Shown here piece after piece: positions 25,785 to 33,763 of a stretch of 64,000 nucleotides of DNA. Below the pieces are notes generated by a model. It made no database searches, had not been told where the DNA came from, and saw nothing but the letters and a program-made list of their open reading frames with translations. The DNA lies in the NCBI RefSeq assembly GCF_014764405.1, contig NZ_CP061725.1, positions 1,426,001 through 1,490,000 of the forward strand, written 5' to 3'. This stretch comes from Micromonospora craniellae. Lineage in GTDB: Bacteria; Actinomycetota; Actinomycetes; Mycobacteriales; Micromonosporaceae. The translations under genes and the position numbers were made by a program. The first letter of the stretch is position 1; the number at the start of each line of letters is the position of its first letter.

Positions 25785-27308
25785 TCAGTCCCGGCCGCCG
25801 TAGCGGGTCCGTCCCGAGTCGGTCACGTCCTTGCCCAACCGTCGACTCAGGTGCAGCCCTTCCAGCACGAACTCGACCGCCGCAGCGGCCTGCCCGGGGC
25901 TGGGCGCGTCACCGACGCCGAGCCGGTCGAGCACCTTGGCCAGCCCCGGCACCGTGCCCACCTGGCGCAGCAGGTCGGCCGCCGACACCAGTTCCCCGGT
26001 CTCGACGGTCTCGCCCTCCTCGACCAGCGTGGTGAACCCGGACAGGTCGAGCCCGGCCAACCGGGCCCGGAACGTGTCGGCGGTGGCGGTGCGCAGCAGG
26101 TGGCCGAGGATCTCGATCTCGCGGCCCTCCTCGCCGCTCTCGAACTCGACCTTGCCGCGCAGGGTGGAGGTCACCGACACGGCGTCGCCCACCCGCGCCA
26201 CCGCGTCGAGTGAAAGGAAGGGCCCCCTATTAACGTCTGCGGTAGAGGAAGGGTCCCCTGCTAACACCTCGCCCCGAGCCGCAGACGCGCCCGGCACGGC
26301 AGACGCGGCGGCCAGCAGGCCGGCCCGGCGCAGCGCGACGGCGGCGACCGTCTCGGCGGCGGCGACGGCGAACCGGGCGGAGACACCGGAGCGCGGGTCG
26401 ACCGAGGGCGACTCGCGGACCGCGCGGGCGAACCGGGCGAGGACTTCCAGCACATGCTCCGGCACCTCGGCGACCAGGTCGGCCTCCTGCCGGATGAGTT
26501 CCAGCTCCCGCTCCAGGTCGGTCGGGTAGTGGGTACGGACCTCGGCGCCGAACCGGTCCTTGAGCGGGGTGATGATCCGTCCCCGGTTGGTGTAGTCCTC
26601 CGGGTTGGCGCTGGCCACCAGGAGCAGGTCCAGGGGGAGTCGGAGCTGGTGGCCCCGGACCTGGATGTCCCGCTCCTCCAGCACGTTGAGCATCGCCACC
26701 TGGATGCGTTCGGCCAGGTCCGGCAGTTCGTTGACGGCGAAGATGCCCCGGTTGGTCCGCGGTACGAGCCCGAAGTGGATCGTCTCGGGGTCGCCGAGCG
26801 TACGGCCCTGGGCGAGCCGGATCGGGTCGACGTCGCCGATCAGGTCACCGACGCTGGTGTCCGGGGTGGCCAGTTTCTCGCCGTACCGCATCGAGCGGTG
26901 CAACCAGCCGATCGGCAGGTCGTCGCCGGACTCGGCGACCAGCGTCCGCGACGCCGGGGTGACCGGGTGCAGCGGGTGCTCGTTCAGCACCGACCCGGGG
27001 ATCACCGGGGTCCACTCGTCCAGCAGCGTCACCAGCGACCGGATGAGCCGGGTCTTGCCCTGGCCCCGCTCGCCGAGCAGCACCATGTCGTGCCCGGCCA
27101 GCAGCGCCCGCTCCACCTCCGGCAACACCGTGTCGTCGTACCCGACGATGCCGGGAAAGCGTGGCGCGCCGCTGCGCATCCGGGCCAACAGGTTGTCCCG
27201 CAGTTCCTGCTTGACGCTGCGGTACCGGTGGCCGGCGGCGCGAAGCGCACCGAGCGTGCCGGGCAGGTCGGCCGGTGGGACCGGGGTCGTCGAGGTCGGT
27301 GCAGTCAC
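25785..27308 (-). CDS. Mg-chelatase-like (ChlI type) AAA+ ATPase
   Basis: A 507-residue ATPase with a GTG start. Walker A is GERGQGKTR near residue 80, and the Mg-chelatase-like signature segments FAVNELPDLAERIQ and LLLVASANPEDYTNRGRII (sensor 1 and arginine finger region) are clear. Lid helices follow up to residue ~350. From about 370 to 390 the protein reads AGDPSSTADVNRGPF, which is encoded by an inserted palindromic repeat (26210-26268) in frame; the flanking LDAVARVGDA and RGKVEFESGEEGREIEIL continue the family sequence. It leads a three-gene operon with the VWA and DinB-like genes. Confidence 0.87.
   Translation of the reverse strand: MTAPTSTTPVPPADLPGTLGALRAAGHRYRSVKQELRDNLLARMRSGAPRFPGIVGYDDTVLPEVERALLAGHDMVLLGERGQGKTRLIRSLVTLLDEWTPVIPGSVLNEHPLHPVTPASRTLVAESGDDLPIGWLHRSMRYGEKLATPDTSVGDLIGDVDPIRLAQGRTLGDPETIHFGLVPRTNRGIFAVNELPDLAERIQVAMLNVLEERDIQVRGHQLRLPLDLLLVASANPEDYTNRGRIITPLKDRFGAEVRTHYPTDLERELELIRQEADLVAEVPEHVLEVLARFARAVRESPSVDPRSGVSARFAVAAAETVAAVALRRAGLLAAASAVPGASAARGEVLAGDPSSTADVNRGPFLSLDAVARVGDAVSVTSTLRGKVEFESGEEGREIEILGHLLRTATADTFRARLAGLDLSGFTTLVEEGETVETGELVSAADLLRQVGTVPGLAKVLDRLGVGDAPSPGQAAAAVEFVLEGLHLSRRLGKDVTDSGRTRYGGRD
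26210..26268. repeat. Palindromic repeat, copy 3, in frame inside AAA ATPase gene
   Basis: Shares GTGAAAGGAAGGGCCCCCTA and AGGGTCCCCTGCTAACACC blocks with the other copies around a loop near TAACGTCTGCGG. It lies within the coding region and adds about 20 residues without a stop or frameshift, in a loop between two conserved blocks of the ATPase. Confidence 0.8.
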
Positions 27309-27588
27309 CCGCCCAACGCTAGCGCGCTCGGGTGGCTTTCAGCTCTCCCGGTCGGATCCCCGGCTGAACCGGAAAGACAACCAACAACCACTGAGGGTGA
27401 CTGCCGCGCCCGTTGAAGCAGAGCAAAGGGCACGGTAGGGCTGAGGTCGGCAGCCGGAGCACCGGGCGATGCAGGGCAGAGCGGTCGAAGCGCAGCAGGA
27501 CGCCAGGCGGAGCAGGACAAGGCGCGGGTCGAGGCGGAGCAGGGCACCGGGCGCGGCAGCGCGCCGGGCGGCCGTTGGATGGAGCGGG

Positions 27589-28557
27589 TCAGCGGCCGGC
27601 GCGGGTTTTGATCATGCGCGGTACGGCGGCCAGGCCGGTCAGCGGGCGGAACGCCCGGGCCGCGTTGACCAGTGCGGCGTACTCGTCGTCGGTCAGGTCG
27701 ATCTCGGCGGCGGCGGCGTTGCGCTCCATCTGCTCCACGCTGGACGCGCCCGGAATGGCCACCACGTTCGGGTGCCGCAGCACGTACGCCAGGGCGATCT
27801 GGCTCGGCGTGGCGTCGTGGGCGGCGGCCACCTGGCGCAGCGTCTCGATCAACGCGGTGCCCCGGGCCAGGTTCTCCGGCAGGAAGTACGGGTTGGCGCG
27901 GCGGATCGCGCCGACCGGCGGGTGATGTGCGTCGTACCGGCCGGAGAGGAAGCCCTGCGCCAACGGGCTGTACGCGATGACGACCCGGCCCGCCTGCGCC
28001 GCGTACGGCAGCAGGTCCTGCTCCGGCTTGCGGTCCAGCATGCTGTAGCGGACCTGGTTGCTGAGCACCCGCCGGCCCAGCACGGTCTCGGCCACCTGCC
28101 AGCGGCGCAGGCTGTAGTTGCTCACCCCGACCTCGCCGACCAGGCCGACGTCCTGCAACGCGCGCATGCCCCGCATGGTGGTGCCGTCCGCGACGAGCGG
28201 GTTGGGCGAGTGCACCTGATAGAGGTCGATGCTGCTGACACCGAGCCGGGCCGCCGAGGCGACCGCCCGCTGCTGCACCACCGCCGCCACCGGCAACACC
28301 GGAAAGATCTTGGTGGCCACGGTGACCTTCTCCCGGTCGCCGGCCAGCGCGGTGCCGAGGATCCGCTCGCTGCGACCGAGGCCGTAGATCTCGGCGGTGT
28401 CGAAGACGGTCACCCCCAACTCGACGGCGCGCCGGACGATGTCCGCCGCCAACCGTTCGTAGTCGGGGCCGTAGCCCCACTCCCGCGAGCCGAACTGCCA
28501 GGTGCCGAGACCGATCTTGGACAGGGGCTTCGGGGTGTCGAGCTGCACGTAGCGCAT
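27589..28557 (-). CDS. Aldo-keto reductase
   Basis: A 322-residue NADPH-dependent reductase of the TIM-barrel AKR family. The catalytic tetrad can be read: Asp and Tyr in FDTAEIYGLGRSE, Lys in VTVATKIFP, His in DLYQVHSPNP. The cofactor segment is IPGASSVEQM near the C-terminus. The start is the ATG at 28557. It stands alone; the 280 bases between it and the AAA gene hold no gene that I can support, only GC-rich quasi-repeats. Substrate unknown, most likely small carbonyls. Confidence 0.85.
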   Translation of the reverse strand: MRYVQLDTPKPLSKIGLGTWQFGSREWGYGPDYERLAADIVRRAVELGVTVFDTAEIYGLGRSERILGTALAGDREKVTVATKIFPVLPVAAVVQQRAVASAARLGVSSIDLYQVHSPNPLVADGTTMRGMRALQDVGLVGEVGVSNYSLRRWQVAETVLGRRVLSNQVRYSMLDRKPEQDLLPYAAQAGRVVIAYSPLAQGFLSGRYDAHHPPVGAIRRANPYFLPENLARGTALIETLRQVAAAHDATPSQIALAYVLRHPNVVAIPGASSVEQMERNAAAAEIDLTDDEYAALVNAARAFRPLTGLAAVPRMIKTRAGR

Positions 28558-28624
28558 GACGTCGACCGTACCCGCCGCGCTGTGCCCCGGCCGCCGGTCC
28601 GGCGCGCGAGGCCGCACCGGGCGG

Positions 28625-29539
28625 TCACCAGGGGCGCGGGTTGGCCCGGTGGTTGCGGACGGTGCAGGCGGGCCCCTTCGGTGGCCCGCTGCGCGAGCCG
28701 CGCAGCCGCAGGGCGAGCGACACGAGCAGCAACGTGACCAGCAGGCCGCCCGCGACCAGCGGCCAGCGGCGGCCGTCCAGGTAGGTGACCGCGGCGACCG
28801 GTACGTTGTCGGCGACCTCGGTGGTCGCGTCGGCACCGACGCCCGGCAGCCCGTTCTCGGCCTCCGGAGTGCCACCGGCGGAGCCTGCCGGCGTGATGCC
28901 GCCCGGCCGTAACGCGTCGACCGCCACGATGTCCACGTCCGAGCAGGAGTAGTAGGTGTCGGCGGAATCCGAGTGCTGCCAGATCGTGTAAATCACGTGC
29001 CGGCCGCTGCGGTCCGTCGGCAGCCGGCCGGACATCAGGTACGTCCCGTCCCGCAGCGGCGGGTCGGTGATCCGCAGGAAGGGCAGCCTGTCCAGGTCCG
29101 CCCAGGTCAACGCCCTCGACGGGGTGTAGCCCGGCCGGGTCAGATAGAGCCGGAAGGTGCCCTTCTGGGCGGCGGTGGCGCGGTACTGGAAGGCGAACTC
29201 CGCGCCGGCGGTCAGCGGCGTCGCCGGCCAGTCGGTGCGCGGCAGGTCCAGCCCCCGGTACGCGGACAGGCCGCCGCTGCACAGCTCCCCGTCGGGGATC
29301 GTCTCCCGGTCCCGGCCGTCGACGCCGTACACCCGGACGTTGTCCCACTCGCGTAGCGCGGCGCCCTCCTTCTCCGCCGCCAGGCAGGCCGACGTGCCCA
29401 CGTGCGGACCGTCCGGCGCGCAGCCGGCCGAACGGCTGACCGGGTACGTCGGGGCACCCTGCGCGGCGGCGGGCAGCGCACCGGCCGTCGTCCCGACGAG
29501 AGCGACCAACGCGACGACGACAACTCGACGTACGGCCAT
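28625..29539 (-). CDS. AA10 (LPMO)-fold secreted protein lacking both copper histidines
   Basis: A 304-residue protein with a signal peptide (VVVVALVALVGTTAGALPAAA), a ~195-residue chitin-binding/AA10 domain, a ~35-residue spacer and a C-terminal membrane helix (LVAGGLLVTLLLVSLAL). Family landmarks are intact: PTYPVSRSAGC, WDNVRV, RDRETIPDGELCSGG, TWADLD, VIYTIWQHSDS and YYSCSDV. The mature N-terminus, normally His-Gly, reads AQGAPTYP (codon CAG), and the second brace histidine, normally in the TxPHxGTFRxYLT segment, is also Gln (ATAAQKGTFRLYLT). Canonical copper-dependent chain cleavage is therefore unlikely; a binding role at the cell surface is more plausible. Confidence 0.85.
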   Translation of the reverse strand: MAVRRVVVVALVALVGTTAGALPAAAQGAPTYPVSRSAGCAPDGPHVGTSACLAAEKEGAALREWDNVRVYGVDGRDRETIPDGELCSGGLSAYRGLDLPRTDWPATPLTAGAEFAFQYRATAAQKGTFRLYLTRPGYTPSRALTWADLDRLPFLRITDPPLRDGTYLMSGRLPTDRSGRHVIYTIWQHSDSADTYYSCSDVDIVAVDALRPGGITPAGSAGGTPEAENGLPGVGADATTEVADNVPVAAVTYLDGRRWPLVAGGLLVTLLLVSLALRLRGSRSGPPKGPACTVRNHRANPRPW

Positions 29540-29631
29540 GATTGTGGACCTCCCACGCACCAGTACGGGCCGGAGGCGTCGAGAGTTCGATCTCTCCGGC
29601 CCGGATTGGCGGGCGGCCCGATCGACCGGCG

Positions 29632-30797
29632 TCAGGAGCGGTACGCGGCCACCGCCTTGGCGAACCGTTCCACCAGTTCGCGGCAGTCGTCGGTGGAGAC
29701 GGTCAGGTGCGGCAGCAGTGGCATCACGCCGCTCGCGTAGCTGGTCAGCAGCCCGTGCTCACGGCACACCCCACGCAGGTCGTGGACGTCGCGCAACGAC
29801 CAGAGTTCGCCGTCGGCGTCGCGCAGCTCGACGCCGAGCATCATGCCGACACCGCGGACCGCGCCGATGCGGGGATCCACCTGCGACGCCGCGTCCAGCA
29901 TCTCGACCAGTTCGGCACCGCGTCGGCGCACCGCAGGGAGGAAGCCGTCGGTGGTGAGGATGTCGAGCACCGCCAGGCCGGCCGCCGCCCCGATCGGGTG
30001 GCCGTCGGTGGTCGAGCCGTTGGGGAAGCCGAGCCGGATCGGCGGGTCGGCGAGGGCGTCGTAGACGTCGCTCGCCACGACCAGTGCGGCGAGCGGGAAA
30101 TAGCCGGCGCTCAGGCCCTTGCCGAGCACCAGCATGTCGGGCACCTCGGAGAGCCGCTCGATGTACGTCATCGCGGCGACCCGACCGGCGCCGGTGGTCA
30201 CCTCATCGGCGATCGCACTCGCCGGTGCACGCGCCGGGGTCGCAGGTCACCGGCGGCGGGGTCGACACGTGCACCACGTGCCCGTCGATCGGGGCGGAGT
30301 AGTCGTGCAGGATCGGCTCGTCGGTCAGCGCGGTGGCCAGCGGCCCGGTCCCGTGGCACGCCTCGTGCAGGGCGATGACGGTGTGCCGGTCCGTCTCACC
30401 GGTCATCCGGCGGTAGAACCGGGACAGCATCGCCGCCGACTCGGTCATCTGGCTGCCGGTGTTGCCGAACCGTACGTGTCGCAGCGGCGCCGGCAGGAGC
30501 GCCACGAGTGCGGCGGCGTAGTCGACGGTGACCTGCGGCGGATGCTCGTAGCGCATCACGGTGCCGGAGGGCAGCACGTCGAGCTGACGGGTCATCGCCT
30601 GCTTCACCGAATCGCAGGGAGTAGCCCAGCGTGACGTTCCACATCGACGAGCGGGCGTCCAGGTAGCGCCGTCCGGCGGCGTCCTGCAGGTGGCTGCCGG
30701 CACCGCTGACCAGGAACAGGTCGGGGCCGTTCTCCCGCAGGTGCGGGCCCATCGGCGTGAGGCCGTGCCAGACCGCGTACTCGCTGTTCATGGTCAT
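29632..30797 (-). pseudogene. Class III aminotransferase pseudogene
   Basis: The N-terminal part (30797 downward) reads LFLVSGAGSHLQDAAGRRYL and MWNVTLGYS, then loses frame at 30617-30619, where one base fewer would rejoin it to CDSVKQAMTRQLDVLPSG. That frame runs to a stop near 30203 after VVHVSTPPPVTCDPG. The next piece, in a third frame, starts IADEVTTGAGRVAA, followed by VLGKGLSAGYFPLAALV with the PLP lysine. Between them about 50 residues found in class III enzymes before the (I/V)ADEV motif are missing. A frameshift plus an internal deletion indicate a dead gene. Confidence 0.8.
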
Positions 30798-30798
30798 C

Positions 30799-31397
30799 TC
30801 CGCGGGGTGAGGGGGCCGAGGTGTCGAGCGCCGCGCGGACGATGCGGTCCGCGTCGGCTAGCAGACCGTCGAGCAGTGCCGGGCTCACCGGCGCGGGAAC
30901 CGGAGCGCCGGTGAGCAGCTCGACGTGCTCGGGCCGGGCAGCACCGGTGCGTACCAGGTGATAGGCCAGGTCGGTCAGCACGGACCCGGCCCGGGGCTGT
31001 TCGCCCACCAGGATCACCGGCCGGTCGGGTACCACCATCGCGGCGACCCCGTCCCGGTCCAGCGGCGCTGCGGTCCGCAGGTCGACCACCCGGGCCTGGA
31101 CGCCGTGCTCCGCCAGCCGCCGCGCGGCCAGCATGCTCTCGATGACCGTGTTGCCGATCCCGACCAGCGTCAGGTCGTCACCGGGGCGGGCCAGCCCGGC
31201 GACGCCGAACGGCAGCGGGGCGGCGGACGGCTCGGGCAGGTCGGTCCAGGTGGGGGTGAACAGGCGCGGGGACTCCAGCAGGACGAGCGGGTCGGGGTGA
31301 CGCAACGCGGTCCGCAGCAGCCCGCCGACGGCGTTCGGCGAGCCGGGTACGGCAACGACCAGGCCGGGGATCTGGCTGAGCCGAAGTTCGACACCGA
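30799..31397 (-). pseudogene. E1-beta / transketolase C-terminal remnant
   Basis: About 195 residues recognisable as the second half of an E1-beta-type protein (pyruvate or acetoin dehydrogenase-like): PGLVVAVPGSPNAVGGLL, HPDPLVLLESPRLF, DDLTLVGIGNTVIESMLAA, and VVDLRTAAPLDRDGV. The TPP-binding first half is missing; near 31397 the sequence changes to a fragment of a gene on the opposite strand. At the 3' end it lacks its own stop and reads into the aminotransferase in the wrong frame. It is a truncated relic. Confidence 0.75.
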
Positions 31398-31403
31398 CCC
31401 GGG

Positions 31404-31668
31404 CTCTCCGACGCCGACGCCGAGGGGCTGCACAAGCTCACCGGCGTCTGGATCGACGCGTACCCGTCCAGCTCGCTGCGGATCCTGAGCTCCGACGACG
31501 AAGAGATCGTGATCGAGGACCGGCGGGTCGGCTGGTCGGAGCAGGACCACCGGATCACCGGGGCCGGTTTCGTGGCCGCGTACCGCGAGCTGGGGAGCGG
31601 GCGGACCGCGAAGGCCCTGGCCGCCCGGGTCGCCGAGCACGGCCTGGCCGACCAGGAACTGCACGGTG
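31404..31668 (+). pseudogene. C-terminal relic of a B12-radical-SAM RiPP maturase
   Basis: An open stretch without a start codon of its own, abutting the E1-beta relic. It reads GLHKLTGVWIDAYPSSSLRI, VIEDRRVGWSEQDHRITG and FVAAYRELGSGRTAKALAA. This resembles the tail of RiPP maturation radical SAM proteins (strand-rich end followed by a YRxLxxxRT segment). The next gene is DUF5825-like, a usual partner of those enzymes. The frame continues past the DUF5825 start without a stop. Identification is by pattern and neighbour, not by catalytic motifs, which are absent. Confidence 0.5.
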
Positions 31669-32209
31669 ATCGACTTCGACGCGCTGCGCGCGGACCCGGC
31701 GGCGTACAGCCTGCTCGCGGTCGAGCTGCCCGAGCCGTTACGGTTCGGGCAGTCCCCGGCGCAGGACCTCGACCTGCTGCGGCTGCTCCGCGCGGTCACC
31801 AGCCACGCGGTAAGGCTACGGTGGACGCTCAGTGGCCGCCCGTCGTTCCCGCTGCACACCTACTCGCACCTGCTGCCGCCGTGCCTGGGCGTGGAGCTGG
31901 ACGACGTCACCCACACGGTGGCCCGGGCGCGGGACTACCGCTACGGGTCGTTCTACTACCGCCGAGGGCCGGGGGATCGTGACGATCAAAGACGTCCGAC
32001 CCGGCCAGCCGGCCTCGCAGATGGTCATCGAGGACGGTGCCGACCGGTTCGAGCATCTCGCCGAGTCGGCGGACGGCCGCCCGGGGGCCGACGACGCGGA
32101 GCTGGTCGATGACGCGGTCGAGGCATGCCTGGCCGTCGAAGCCGATGGTCGCACGCTCGTACTCCCGTTCCGGATGCGGCACTGGCCGGTGCCATACCTG
32201 GCGGTCTGA
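31666..32209 (+). pseudogene. DUF5825-like protein gene with frameshift
   Basis: Starts at the GTG at 31666 with VIDFDALRADPAAYSLLAV; contains WTLSGRPSFPLHTYSHLLPP and YGSFYYRRGPG, then loses frame in a run of five G (31971-31975). With one G fewer the reading continues IVTIKDVRPGQPASQM to the end LPFRMRHWPVPYLAV, as in DUF5825 proteins that accompany B12-radical-SAM RiPP maturases. The single-base change could be a sequencing slip, but the neighbouring genes are also broken. The stop forms half of a 14-bp palindrome with the facing regulator's stop. Confidence 0.6.
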
Positions 32210-32887
32210 TCAGACCAGGCCGCGTCGCGCGGCTTGGACACCGGCCTGGAATCGGGTGCTGGCGTCGAGCCGGTGCATCATGTCGGACACCCGCCGCGCG
32301 AAGGTACGCCGGCTCATGTGCAGCGTCGCCGCAGCCTGGTCGTCGGTCAGGCCCTCGCCGAGCGCGCGGACCAGTTCCTCGCCCTCGTCGACCCGGGGGG
32401 CCGCCCGGACGGCCCGGGTGTGCTGCACTGCGGTGTCCCACATGAGGCCGAACACCGTCGCCAGCGAGTCACCCATCACCACGCTGCGGATCCGCGTCAG
32501 CCGGCCGTTGCCCGGGTTCACCGGATCCTGGTGGGGCAGGTAGACCACGGCCCGGTCCCGCACCACGAGGAAGTAGGGCAGGTCCACCGGGGACCGCAGC
32601 GCGATCCCGTCCCGGGCGAGGGCGGCCACCGGTTCGGCCAGCGGCTCCCGGCCGGGCGTGAAGAGCAGGCGGACCGTCAGGTTGCGGGCCCGCAGCTCGC
32701 CGAACACCTCCGCAGGTAGCGGCATCTGACCGGGTATCGGCGCCACGACCAGGAGTTCGGTGCGGGTCAGGTCGGTCAGCTCGGCGCTGAGCAGGAGGGC
32801 GCTGAGGTCGGCGCTGAGCACTCGCCGGTCCTGATAGGCGGCCCGCTGCACGAGGTTTCTGTCAGTTATGGTGGAACGGACTGGCAT
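32210..32887 (-). CDS. Short LuxR-type HTH regulator
   Basis: About 225 residues from the ATG at 32887; a GTG at 32911 is an alternative. The C-terminal ~60 residues are a LuxR-like HTH (LTDDQAAATLHMSRRTFARRVSDMMHRLDA). The upstream part (ELLVVAPIPGQMPLPAEVF, GREPLAEPVAALARDGI, FLVVRDRAVVYL) resembles the effector-binding middle region of the longer regulator at 33764 but lacks its N-terminal winged helix. Such proteins act as pathway-specific regulators in actinobacterial secondary metabolism. It borders the decayed patch and could regulate that former cluster or the peptide operon. Confidence 0.75.
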   Translation of the reverse strand: MPVRSTITDRNLVQRAAYQDRRVLSADLSALLLSAELTDLTRTELLVVAPIPGQMPLPAEVFGELRARNLTVRLLFTPGREPLAEPVAALARDGIALRSPVDLPYFLVVRDRAVVYLPHQDPVNPGNGRLTRIRSVVMGDSLATVFGLMWDTAVQHTRAVRAAPRVDEGEELVRALGEGLTDDQAAATLHMSRRTFARRVSDMMHRLDASTRFQAGVQAARRGLV

Positions 32888-33045
32888 AGAGCCTGGGCTA
32901 TCGTATATCACCTTTTATGCCCATCGATAACGGCACGCGTCACCGACCAGCCACTGGCCGGCACGGTCCTCCTACAATTTCCACCGGACCACGGAGAGTC
33001 AGCATTCGCCTCTCCGCGCCCATTAGAGCGGGTGTCGGACGCCGA

Positions 33046-33315
33046 TCACAGCTCCCACTGCCGGATCACTTCCCAGCCGTCGAGCCGTTCGGCAGCCCGT
33101 ACACAGAGATCAGCCAGAGTCAGTTCGGCGGATCTCATGTCACAGATAGCGACATAGGCCCCTATCCACATCAACCCCGCCCGTTCTATCACCTTGACGT
33201 GTTCGACTCGGTCGCCATCCACACGACAGCCGAGAATCAGGTCCCTTAGCCGTTCGGGCGTCAGCGGCGTCCGTGCCGTCGTCACCGGAATGAGCGTTAC
33301 GGCTGACAGCTGCAC
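33046..33315 (-). CDS. Hypothetical 89-residue protein
   Basis: Read from the GTG at 33315, which has GGATGG nearby; an in-frame TTG four codons upstream lacks a site. The protein is soluble and alpha/beta in look: VQLSAVTLIPVTT, EHVKVIERAGLMWIGAYV, LTLADLCVRAAERLDGW. It sits between two regulators and next to the secreted-peptide gene. I do not recognise the family; codon use fits a real gene. Confidence 0.5.
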   Translation of the reverse strand: MQLSAVTLIPVTTARTPLTPERLRDLILGCRVDGDRVEHVKVIERAGLMWIGAYVAICDMRSAELTLADLCVRAAERLDGWEVIRQWEL

Positions 33316-33387
33316 GTTTCCATCCAATGTGTCGTAGTAAATCCCCCCGCCAACACACCCCCACGCTCAGCGAACGGCACCCGCGAC

Positions 33388-33528
33388 CTAGCGCAGCGGC
33401 ATTCCCCAGGAGAACCCGGCGGTCGGCCGCTGCTTCTTGTTCAGGGGAACCCGCTCGCCGTGCAGCGGAGTGGCAGCGCTGACCACGAAAGCCAGGGCGG
33501 CAAGGGCGATCTTCAGGCGACGAGACAT
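33388..33528 (-). CDS. 46-residue secreted peptide next to a LuxR/TrmB regulator
   Basis: Starts at the ATG at 33528 with AAGGAAAG about six bases upstream. The sequence begins MSRRLKIALAALAFVVSAAT, a complete signal peptide, and the mature part after ATPLHG is only about 25 residues, ending TAGFSWGMPLR. It is divergent from the TrmB-LuxR regulator at 33764, with 235 bases between. The size, export signal and adjacency suggest a secreted signalling peptide or a small RiPP-like product. No maturase that would clearly modify it is adjacent. Confidence 0.6.
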   Translation of the reverse strand: MSRRLKIALAALAFVVSAATPLHGERVPLNKKQRPTAGFSWGMPLR

Positions 33529-33763
33529 ATAGCCGCTTTCCTTCCCGAATCAGGCAACCTGCCTAACGGTTCCCCCATTGCACCGCGTCGGCGATGCCAG
33601 TCTCTTGCGATGCCCGGATACGGTCAACAAGATCCAAGTGACGGGATCGCGCCAGGCGGGTTCACGTCAGAGCGGCAGGATCTTGCCAGCCGTCTTTGCC
33701 GTCTGACAATCTCTTTCCCGGCACGCCACCCGGTCGGGCACGAGCACTAGTGGGAGGAGCAGA

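Noticed and set aside
27309..27588. Small open frames in the GC-rich gap between the AAA gene and the aldo-keto reductase
   Set aside because: Low-complexity Arg/Gly/Ala translations with no start context; the gap looks non-coding.
31966..31980. Treating the DUF5825 frameshift as a sequencing error and annotating an intact gene
   Set aside because: A run of five G makes an error possible, but the adjacent aminotransferase has a true internal deletion and the E1-beta gene is truncated, so decay is the simpler account of the patch.
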